Shown piece after piece: positions 13,712 through 22,749 of a DNA stretch of 64,000 nt. Each line of letters starts with the position of its first letter. Position 1 is the first letter of the stretch. The stretch lies in assembly GCF_965363235.1 (NCBI RefSeq), contig NC_134851.1, positions 58,275,522-58,339,521 on the forward strand, in the 5' to 3' direction. The translations under genes and the position numbers were made by a program. The notes under the pieces are model-generated. The model was not told the origin of the DNA. It did no database searches and saw only the letters and a list, made by a program, of their open reading frames with translations. The stretch comes from Mytilus galloprovincialis (Eukaryota > Mollusca > Bivalvia > Mytilida > Mytilidae).

Positions 13712-14115
13712 CACAATAGAATACAATGGAATTAAAATTAGTCTGGGTAGGTACACATATGTCTGTTGTTTAAATTGTGTGACACAGAAAACAAAAAAAA
13801 CTAAATATTAATCAAAGGTTGTATTATATACATGATTAGTGGCTCTGTCAGACCAAATTGTCAGCGTAGTTTGATAAATTAAATAAAATGCGTAAAGCAT
13901 TAATCATGGGATAGATCTAATTGTTCAATACAAACTACAAAATGCTGTTAATCTAATGGAAAAATCACTCTGTAAAAGCAAAATCAACACTTGAAAAGAG
14001 ATTGTTCGAATGAATACTAATTTCATAAATACTTCCTTAACTATTTATTCATCATTCACGTGTCACATTGATATATTGTTTTTTATTATTTGAAGTGTTT
14101 CCCTTTTTGACTTGA

Positions 14116-14880
14116 ATGAATTATAGGTCAATGTATGGCCTTCAACACGGATCCTTGGCTTACACCGAACAACAAGCTATAAAGGGCCCAAAAATTACTA
14201 ATGTAAAACCATGCAGACGGAAAAACCAACGGTCTAATCTATATAAAAAACAAGAAACGAAAAACACGTATAAATTACATAAACAAACTACAACTACTGT
14301 AAATCAGATTCCTGACTTAGACATTCTAATAGCACCTGCATACGGGGTATATATCTCCCAATTGATACGATATTCCCGTGCTTGCATTTCCTATCATGAT
14401 TTTCTTGATAGAGGGTTGCTGCTCACAAGGGAGCTGTTAAACCAAGAGTTCCTAATGGTGAAGTTGAAATCATCCCTTCGTAAATTTTACGGACGCCATC
14501 ACGAGTTGGTTGACCGTCATGGAACAACTGTTTCACAAATGATATCGAATATGTTCCTTACGTCGTAACTACTATTCCCTTCACTTTCATGAATGAGACT
14601 TACCGAATAAGACTATTTAACGGATTTGTTATCACCTAAACAACACGACGGGTGTCACATATGGAGCAGGTTCTGCTTACCCTTCCGAAGCACCTTAGAT
14701 CACCCCTCGTTTTTCATGGGGTTCATATTGTTAAATCTTTAGTTTTCTATGTTGTGTCATGTGTACTATTGTTTGTCTTTTTCATTTAAAGCCATGGCGT
14801 TGTCAGTTTATTTTAGATTTATCAGTTTGACTGTCCTTTTGGTATCTTTCGTCCCTCTTTTACGACAGGTGCAAACATTT
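14116..14880 (+). pseudogene. Family A Penelope-like RT, C-terminal fragment and 3' end
   Basis: The open frame 14116-14568 (150 codons) ends in an RT thumb/C-terminal segment (PAYGVYISQLIRYSRAC, FLDRGLLLTRELLNQ, SSLRKFYGRHHELVDRHG). The same block occurs, more damaged, at 41464-41700, 45460-45600 and 45975-46260 on the minus strand. The first ~65 residues look unrelated to RT. The palm motifs are missing, so this is a 5'-truncated copy. Its 3' untranslated part runs to the CTTTCGTCCCTCTTTTAC terminus near 14870. Assignment to the Penelope-like group rests on the motif set seen across all fragments and is tentative. Confidence 0.7.
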
Positions 14881-14884
14881 GCAG

Positions 14885-15430
14885 CGGGATGAAACGTTTT
14901 AATGGTACCAAACCTTCTCTTTTTTTCTGAAACAATAGCATAACATCACAACATAGAAAAACACACGATAAAATATCAATTGGCAGGCTTAACTCAATCA
15001 AAAAACGTAGATTAACACACTATGAACGAAAACAATTCTAGACTTGTTCAAACGTTCTTGCTTTCTTCTAGAATTTCTATTGTTACGTCATAAAAAGTGA
15101 GGAAAATGTCTGATGACGTTACATAGAAAAAACACATCTTTGTGTAGGCAGTTCGAAAAGAAGGAGTAAGATTTCTGCATATCGTCTAAAAGAAACATAT
15201 TCCACCACTAAACCTCGTGCAATATGATATGTATCCACTATCGGCAGTTAAGTTATAATATTTAAAACGCTTGTCGAGCCTCGCTTGTAAATCTACAAAA
15301 ATGTATCTGTCTTGAGTGGATTAGTATCGTATCACACTCGACACTATGGTAGAATTTATATTTTTACAATTTGATAAGCGAGAAAAAAGGAATTAAGATA
15401 AATGTTCAAAATTGTGGTGTATTTTAGATT
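14885..15430. other. no gene seen
   Basis: AT-rich spacer between the family A fragment and the defensin-like exon cluster. No credible open frame or repeat was identified. Confidence 0.4.
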
Positions 15431-15434
15431 ATAA

Positions 15435-15565
15435 TTAATACGATAACTTACCACAACAGGTCTTACAACAAGCACCACTTTCGGATCAATTTCCCATTTT
15501 GTCCCCATACTCATTTAAGCTTGTACAGTCGAAATCGGGAGTTTTACAGTTGTAATCTACTTTAG
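15435..15565 (-). pseudogene. Defensin-like cysteine-rich exon with an internal stop
   Basis: After an acceptor (TTGTTTAACAG) the minus strand reads a cysteine-rich segment: YNCKTPDFDC, then TSLNEYGDKMGN, an in-frame TGA, then SESGACCKTCC, and a short tail (GKLSY) to TAA. The opening C-x6-C and the closing CC...CC pairs resemble the intact exon at 16553-16656. The position of the third cysteine is Asn here, and the internal stop breaks the frame. A GTAAG directly after the last CC could instead be a splice donor. Best read as a decayed paralogous exon. Confidence 0.5.
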
Positions 15566-15883
15566 CTGTTAAACAATATAAAACGTGTTATCTTAATTAA
15601 CAGGTATTTATTTCATGACTTGTGTCTATTTCTTTACAATCTAGATCACTTCTTTCTTTTTTTAAATAGCAATAATTGCGGTCTTAGAAGAATATTTCCT
15701 GACGAAGCAGAAACAATCGTGAAATCTTCTGTACATTTTTTATTTCAAAAAATTGACATGTTAATAACGTTTACTCGCACATAACGATAAACATAAAACG
15801 AATTTTAAATTTCTTTATATTATCTGTACTATATCATACAAAGGGAGATATATTTCTTACATAGCAATATATGTGGGCGGCTC

Positions 15884-15979
15884 TCAACATCTGTTATCAT
15901 TGCAAAGTGGTCCTATGCCTGTATCTTGTTCATTGACATCACACACAGGTTTACTCATTCTGTTTCAAGCTTTACACTG
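15884..15979 (-). pseudogene. Decayed copy of the defensin-like exon
   Basis: Aligns clearly with the intact exon at 16553-16656: QCKA, then a stop where the intact copy has Gly, NRMS (the second Cys is lost), then CDVNEQDTG matching CDVDEEDTG. It ends C-x4-C followed by TGA. The internal stop and the lost cysteines show it is non-functional as a peptide exon. It has the same strand and order as its neighbours, so it probably arose by tandem exon duplication. Confidence 0.6.
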
Positions 15980-16552
15980 AGCATACCGAAGCGTATCTTA
16001 GAATAGATAAGAAAGACAAGACAATGTACATATACATTATTAAATGAGCTACACTAGTTTTAGGATTCCTCGCCAAAAAAAAATACAATTACAAATATCT
16101 TACATTTAGTCTGCGTGGATTTTTTCATTAAACATTTAAACCTCAGAATATTGTTAGTCTTTTTATTATCTTCAAAAACACATCTGCTTTTGAGTTTATT
16201 GTCTTGTAAAAAAATGTACGTTATTTTCATTTATTCTAAGAAATTACCGCGTTCGTGATGGTATCAATATTATCGAATAAAGATAAATCAACGGTGGCCT
16301 TAATCTGTGTTCTGCTCCTTTGTCGAGGTTTTGTCTCTTCGATAAATTACAAATTTTCGATTCATCATTTTATACTTAACATGTGATTGAATAACCTTTT
16401 TCGGGGGTATAACTAAACTTCGTTCGTCATGTTAATTCGGTTGTTGGACTGTACTACGTAATGCACGATTTTTTTTTTTTTTTTTATCAACGACCTAAAA
16501 TCAACCAACAGTAACATGTGTATGCAGTTTACAAACCTGTACATGTAGGTTT

Positions 16553-16656
16553 TTAGCAACATCTATAACTATGACGGCAACATGAACCTGTGTCTTCTTC
16601 ATCTACATCACACGTTTGTATACACATTCCATTTCCAGCTTTACATTGACGTGTAT
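16553..16656 (-). CDS. Beta-defensin-like cysteine-rich peptide, last exon
   Basis: After a pyrimidine-rich acceptor (CTTTTCATATCTAG) the minus strand encodes TRQCKAGNGMCIQTCDVDEE and DTGSCCRHSYRCC, then TAA. The spacing C-x6-C-x3-C-x9-CC-x5-CC resembles the beta-defensin and big-defensin C-terminal domain (C-x(4-8)-C-x(3-5)-C-x(9-13)-C-x(4-7)-CC), with one extra cysteine next to the fourth. By family analogy the product would be a secreted antimicrobial peptide. Here the exon starts in phase (two bases complete a split codon). Upstream exons with signal peptide and pro-region were not found: the next upstream sequence is 9 kb of minisatellite and transposon. The invertebrate family assignment is inference. 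Confidence 0.5.
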
Positions 16657-16747
16657 CTAGATATGAAAAGTTGATCCAAATGTTATTTCTATTTTTACAA
16701 TGAATACCTGATTTAGTCAAAGAAAATAAAAGAAATAGCGTTATACC

Positions 16748-17010
16748 TTATTGTAACACTGTGTCTACCCCTTGCTGGCTAACTGTTAGTTATAACACTG
16801 TGTCTACCCCTTCCTGGTTAACTGTTAGTTATAACACTGTGTCTACCCCCTGCTGGTTAACTGTTAGTTATAACATTGTGACTACCCCCTGCAGGTTAAT
16901 TGTTAGTTATAACACTGTGTCTACACCCCTGCTGGTTAACTGTTAATTTATAAAATTGTGTCTACCCCCTGCTGGTTAATTGTTAGTTATAACACTGTGT
17001 CTACACCCCT
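16748..17010. repeat. 39-bp minisatellite, left block
   Basis: About six to seven units of 39 bp (CACTGTGTCTACCCCCTGCT followed by GGTTAACTGTTAGTTATAA). It is the same array as 22750-25690 and is separated from it by the Harbinger element. Confidence 0.95.
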
Positions 17011-17228
17011 GGGGCCGGTTGTTCAACTTGTCGTTAAGTCTAACGCTGTCGTTAAAATATGCTAACGCTTCGTTAAAATTTAACGCATGGTTAATCCTGT
17101 TGTTCATCTCTACGTTAGATTTAACGCAACGTTAAACTGTCGATAACTTCTGTAAAATCTAACGCTGCTATAGACCATCGTTAAATACTTAAAGAAGCGT
17201 TTTAATTGATAAAATAGCTGCTCTGTTA

Positions 17229-20200
17229 ATGATACCTAGGCAAAGAAAAGAGAGAATCTTCAGAGGAATGGTTTCACATCTAAACAATTTGACTGACAAT
17301 GAAATGAGGATAAGATATAGGTTTGGAAGAGACTCTATAGCTTACATATGTAATATTGTGGGTGATAAATTGAGAAGATCTACAGCAAAAGATACTGCTC
17401 TAACAGTGGAGCAACAAGTATGCATAGCCTTGAGGTTTTATGCCTCTGGGTCATTTTTACAAGTAATTGGAGATACAATGGGCTACGACAAAGCAACTGT
17501 AATTAGAGCAGTGAATGATGTAACCAATGCTTTACTTGATGTGAAAGACAACTTCATCCAGTGGCGAAAAGACATCAATTCTAAAAACAGGATGAAGTGT
17601 GGTTTCCACAGACAAATGAACTTCCCAAATGTTTTGAGGTGCATTGATTGCACACACATCAAGATACAAGGGCCATCAGAGGACGAGGCAGCTTTTGTCA
17701 ACAGAAAGGGGTTCCATAGTGTGAACATGCAGGCTGTGTGTGATTACGAAGGTACTTATTTAATTTGTTTATATCCTCTTCGTCTGTTTATTAGTTTACC
17801 TTTGTTATTATCTCCCTTAAAATTTCTCGTCAGTAAGTGAACAATTCGGCCCTCGATCTTATACGACCCAAATATTACAAGTGATCGATCGACGATCGGG
17901 TCATTGTGTGCTATCTTTTCCAATAAGACCGCGCACTTGTCACTCCAAACAGTGTGGTTATTTGTGCCACTTATTTATATGTGCTATTTCTAATCTTTAC
18001 AATGTTGGTAAAGGGAAGCATAATATTTCTGTTGTATTTTTTCTGTACGGGATCGGGTGTTAAATTAAGCTCGAGATTTCAGGAATGAAACCTTTTCGGG
18101 ATTTCGGGGATTCTTTTTTGAATTTCTGGATCTCGTGATTTTGTGTTTTTAAGCACAGGATTTCTGGATCCAGACCACCCTTTAATTGAAAAAAATATAT
18201 ATTATTAACTGGAGTCCCGATAAAGTTTCTATACCCCCTGACCTCTTATTAGTCACAAGTAGCAGTAAGTAAGTAAGTAAGTAAATTTTATTTAGAGTCG
18301 GCATATATATACATAATAACAAGAAAACATGAGCTCTGGTGAGCTCTTTAACCAACTATCACATAACAAATCATGCAGCATCATGCAAATACTACCAAAT
18401 AAAACTGATAAAACATGCAATATAATGAAAGCAACTCTATTTGATTTGTGAGCCTCCAGAGTCAAAGCTCATGTGGCAAGCGCCTCTATGTGCATTGAAA
18501 CGGGGGTATCAGCAAATCACTTGAAGATCATAAAATATAACAGACTAAAAGCATAAAAACAATAAATAAATAAATATAAGCACTAGCATTTAATGGCAGA
18601 TATATTAAAAAAAATGCATAAAAAGCAGAGCAAAAGGCCATTATAAAAAGAAAGAAAGAAATTTCAGCTTTGAGACAGCACTGGGTGGAAACGACATGAA
18701 CTGCAGAAGCATTTTTGACCCCCACACCAGGAATTTATATAATTCCTTAACTGGTGAAAAGAAGTCATGAGTCTAGCCTCATTAGGAAGTGAGTTCCATA
18801 CTTGTGCTGCCTCAAATCTAAAGGATCTTTTACCATAACTGGAGGTTCTAGGTTTAGGTACCTCAGCAGTGTTTACATACCTGAAATTATATGGATTGTT
18901 TTTTATTACAACTAAATCTTGAATAAATAAAGGACATTTTTTATTAATTATTTTAAAGGTCTCCAAGGCAATTGAGCGCATTCTACGAGTTTTTAATGAT
19001 GGAAGGTTCGAAATCTGCAGGAGTGTTTCGTATGAGCTCTGTTGGTCTTCATTAAATAAATCGAAGCGATCGTTCTTGTATTTTTTTCTATTTTTCTGGT
19101 ATTTTGTTCCCCACAGAAATGCCAAGTCAAAGGGCAGTAACTAAAGTTAGACATAATAAAAGAGTAGTAAATTGTAAGCTTACTCAGTTTGTTTAGATGT
19201 TTCCCAATTCTTTTCAAAACATTTAATTGCCTTGCAGCCTTTTTACAAATATTTGAAATATGTAAATTAAAGTTTAATTTAAAATCAATCGTAACTCCAA
19301 GTAGTTTCACCTCATCCTCACATGATATAGAAATACCATTCAAATCAAACACAATCTTTTTATCATGTGTTTTTTTGCCAAGAGAGATAGCTTGAAATTT
19401 CTCTGGGTTGGCCTGCATTTTATTGGAAGAAAACCACTGTATTAAATAATTGCTGTCTTCCCCAAGAGCAGAAATAGCAATAGACTGAGTGACCTTTATT
19501 CAAGCTGCAGTTAACTGTAACATTAATTAGTACTCTGCATAGAATTGAATTAGTTAAATATTTTTTTCAGGGAAATTTACCAATATATCTGCTAACTGGC
19601 CAGGGTCAACCCATGATTCCCACATCTTCAACACATCAAACCTATGTCACGACCTGGAGACAAACATCAGAGGACTTGCAGACGGTTTGATACTAGGAGA
19701 CAGCGGGTATGCATGTCGCCCTTTTCTCATGACACCATATCTAAATCCCAGAGAAAGACACCAGCAAAGATCTAATAGAGCACACTCCAGTACAAGATCC
19801 ATTATTGAAAGGGCTTCTGAAATCTTAAAGAGAAGATTTCATGTTTTACACTCTGAGGTAAAAATAATTATAGAATACTTTGAAATATGATAACAAAAAA
19901 GTGGTTTGATTGTCAATGACCAGAGACCAAATTACTTGGAAGTTAACATCGATAGGTAACTGTACAGCCTTCAACAATGAGATAATCCTATAAAGTGATG
20001 CGTAGCTAAAATGGTTAATTAACTTCAGCAGTTTCATACAAAAAATGCCAAAAAAAACTTCAGCCATGAAGAAAAAAATATATTGAGTAAAAAGGGACAC
20101 AAAAAAGAAACTAATTATAAAAAGGATACTAATTAGGGAGGTACCATTTATTGTTTGAGGGGGGATGGCTAGTATGAAAAATGCCTTTTTATTTTCACAC

Positions 20201-20788
20201 TGTCATACATAAATTGTCATCCTGCCTCTTTTTTTACTCGAAACTCTTGATCTGACTTTTTTTAATTTCATACAAGCGACACTATCCCCATAACAACTAA
20301 ATGGTAGCTCTGTAAAACTAGAGACAATTGTTAAAGAAAGAGCCGCAGTTAATAGGGGTTATATTGAACCTGTTATTTAAGTAACTATCGGTATTGGTTT
20401 TTTTTAGAATGCAGTGCAAATAATCATTAACATAGTATTTTTTTTGTTAAAATGGATATCTGCATGGGTAATTTTCCAGGAGACAATATTGTAGATGGGA
20501 ATACACTTCTGAAACAGTTTTTTTTTTTAATTGAAAGATATCTTCCTGCCCATAATTATGAAATTATAAATTTCAGGTCAGAATGAAACCAGAAAAGTCT
20601 GTCGAGTCTGTCGAGTGTTTGGTGCTTGTGCTGTTCTACATAACATAGCTTTAACAAGGAATGAACCTTTGGAAGACGTTTGTGGTGTACATGTTTAGCA
20701 AGACCAACCAGTGCAAGTTCCGAATTTTGAAGGAGAACAGGATGGTAGACACATAAGGGGGCATATCGCAAGAGTTTTCTTCAACTGA
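17229..20788 (+). pseudogene. HARBI1-type Harbinger transposase, three exons, broken in the last
   Basis: DDE nuclease that would cut and move the element. Exons are 17229-17751 (ends GAA G|GTACTT), 19571-19857 (after TTTTTTTCAG, ends GAG|GTAAAA) and 20577-20788 (after AATTTCAG). The phases agree. Exon 1 holds the helix-turn-helix-like part (QVCIALRFYASGSFLQVIGD, YDKATVIRAV) and the first catalytic Asp (RCIDCTHIKI). Exon 2 has [11 protein letters not shown], the second Asp ([12 protein letters not shown]) and the Glu ([20 protein letters not shown]). In exon 3 the conserved CRVFGACAVLHNIA lies one frame off after a tandem TCTGTCGAG duplication plus a 1-base offset. The read-through frame stops at 20646-20648, and the conserved frame has its own TAG at 20696-20698. 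So this copy is probably dead despite an intact catalytic triad. Confidence 0.85.
18262..19505 (-). pseudogene. 5'-truncated LINE (non-LTR retrotransposon) 3' fragment
   Basis: Lies antisense in the first transposase intron. The minus strand encodes the end of a non-LTR RT: NYLIQWFSSNKMQANPEKFQ, VKLLGVTIDFKLNFN, HISNICKKAARQLNVLKRI, YCPLTWHFCG, then SSYETLLQISNLPSLKTRRM and RSFRFEAAQVWNSLPNEARL. The reading frame shifts near 19070-19100, so it is inactive. The 3' end is a (TTAC)n tract, seen as (GTAA)n at 18264-18284 on the plus strand. The 5' truncation is at about 19500, where homology stops. The motifs are of the Jockey/CR1-like kind; the exact clade is not assigned. No clear target duplication was seen. 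Confidence 0.8.
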
Positions 20789-20799
20789 AATAAATGTTT

Positions 20800-22090
20800 A
20801 ATACACAAGAGTCTTCATTTTTTCATCAAATATATGTTTTCTCAAAACACATGCATTCGAGATGTTGAATTGAAGGCTTAGCAAATAATGAATTCATAAA
20901 TACACTTGCGTTAATATGAGTTATTGGCACTACGAAGTGTCGGTCGTCACGCTTTTTTAACATCATCTCATTGTTAATTGTACACTGAATGAAATTTTAC
21001 TCCAAGGCTTGACTAAGGTATACATTTAAGGTCATCCTTTGGATTTTTTTCACTTTGTCGCAAAGTGGGTCTTCCATAGACTGTTGGGCAGTATTGCACC
21101 ATTTTGAATAATTTTCTAGCAAATCTATTGGGTATCAAATCCTTAGTCAATTATCATCATTGTTTTATACATAGCAATGTAAAGAATTTTTTGTTATGAC
21201 AGCGAGTGAGATTGCGAATTTAAATCCAGCATTGGCAGGTGCCCTCTAATCCTTGATGATTATTGACTAAATGAAAATTTCTGGCCCATCCATATTTTAC
21301 AGTGTTGAGATTGCGTCCCCTTCGGTATATTTGACAAAATAAAAAGAACCTATTCCAGTGGCACTTCTGTGTATACAAATCTCACTGTATAACCCTCCCC
21401 CTTTTTATCCACATTTTTTTTCACTCATATCCCACCAAGTTTAACACCAACTATATATATTTGTTTTCCAAATCTTGAACGACCAACAAAAGATGATTAT
21501 TAAAATTGTTAAAATCTAGGCCTTTACGAGCGTATGCCACGATCGAATTTAAGGTACGGGTTAGCCAGGGTCCGAGAAACATCGTCCTGTTGGCTACAAA
21601 TCAAAGGGAAATAACAGCAAGGAGGTTCTTTCATGGATAAACGAAAAGATGAACTGAACATCTTTTGTTCCTAACTATCATTACAATATTGTCACATGAC
21701 AATATTTGAAATCATCTTTCGCTATAAAAATGTGTGTCATGAGGTAATTAGGCTCAAAAACAAATATATTCATTAGCATGCTGAGCGTCTATCAAGGTTA
21801 ATATTTAGGACGTAAATACTAGAATGCAGACGACATAAATAATTGACCAAATGAATTGAAATACTTATTATTCACTGAGTAAAACTGAATATAGCCGAAT
21901 GCCAATTAAATACTAAGCTTACACGTTATTAAAGATTAATAAATCAGCTAAATACCTGTCAAATTTTGATGACATGATACAAATAATCGGCGATTTTTTT
22001 TATGAACACAAAGTTTCATGAAATCGGAGAGAAAAATTAATAGCATTTAAAGATTTATTATTTTTACATATTCACAAAAGAGTATAAATT
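20800..22090. other. Interior of the Harbinger element, no gene seen
   Basis: Lies between the convergent transposase and Myb/SANT genes. The second exon of the Myb/SANT gene should be here on the minus strand, but I could not identify it. The rest is AT-rich without other features. Confidence 0.4.
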
Positions 22091-22106
22091 AGTTACTGAT
22101 ACATAC

Positions 22107-22539
22107 CAAGTACACTTTCAACTCCTTCAAGACCTTTGAAAGAAGCTGAGTCTTTACAAAGGTCTATTGTTCTTTCAATGGCCAGACTCATTTTTGTTGG
22201 CTGTGGACCACCACCAGTAGCCCTCTGCTCTTTGCTACGGTTGTTAAAAACCTTCTTAGCCTCCTTCTTGGTGTTAGCCCACTTGTCTTTGCAGTCTTTG
22301 GGAGACCTGTTGGCAACACCCAAAGCACGAACCAAGATGGAAATTCTGCTCCAGACAGCAGTCTTTCTGGAATTGGTTATACCATCCCCAAACTTTTCAT
22401 TCATTACTTTGTAATTCTTTTGCACTTGGTCTTGAATTACATTTACTTCTTCTTGGGTGAAATTAGGTTTTCTGTCCCTTTGTGTTTTAGCAGAAGACTT
22501 GTCAGTCATGTTGAAGTAAATATTAACAAACCAATGCAT
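22107..22539 (-). CDS. Myb/SANT-like DNA-binding protein of the Harbinger element, first exon
   Basis: Second gene of the PIF/Harbinger element. In this superfamily the Myb-like protein binds the element ends and helps the transposase reach the nucleus and the DNA. The exon starts at ATG 22537-22539 and encodes a three-helix Myb/SANT-like (MADF/trihelix type) domain at residues ~15-90: KPNFTQEEVNVIQDQVQKNY, AVWSRISILVRALG, KDCKDKWANTKKEAKKVF. A Gly/Pro-rich stretch (TGGGPQPTKMS) typical of the family follows. Reading on gives a stop after VLGMYQ at 22093, but CTTG|GTATGT at 22107/22106 is a good donor (phase 1), so a second exon is likely. The exon has no internal damage, unlike the transposase. 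Confidence 0.8.
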
Positions 22540-22749
22540 TGTGGGTAAAAGAGAACAATCTCTAAACTTTAGTTAAATATTTAACGAGTGGTTAAATTAT
22601 TTAACGTCATCGTTAACTAACGACGGCGTTAAACCAAGTTGAACAACACCATTTTAATCATGGGTTAAGTAACGATACGTTAGAGTATTTAACGACACGT
22701 TAAATTTAACGCTTACGTTAAGTTAACGACAAGTTGAACAACCGGGCCC

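Larger units (their letters stand above)
17011..22749 (+). mobile_element. PIF/Harbinger DNA transposon inserted in the minisatellite
   Basis: Bounded by near-perfect terminal inverted repeats. The left end reads GGGGCCGGTTGTTCAACTTG then TCGTTAA; the right end is its inverse, with one mismatch. It carries the two genes usual for this superfamily, a HARBI1-type DDE transposase (plus) and a Myb/SANT-like protein (minus), facing each other. Both subterminal regions (17011-17200 and 22570-22749) are dense in CGTTAA/TTAACG, about seven on the left and nine on the right. These are plausible binding sites for the Myb-like protein. A LINE fragment is nested at 18262-19505. The host site is a minisatellite unit. 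A 3-bp target duplication cannot be resolved because the terminal bases extend the inverted repeat. Confidence 0.9.

Noticed and set aside
17483-17728. Minus-strand open frame opposite the transposase
   Set aside because: Shadow of the HARBI1-type exon on the plus strand.
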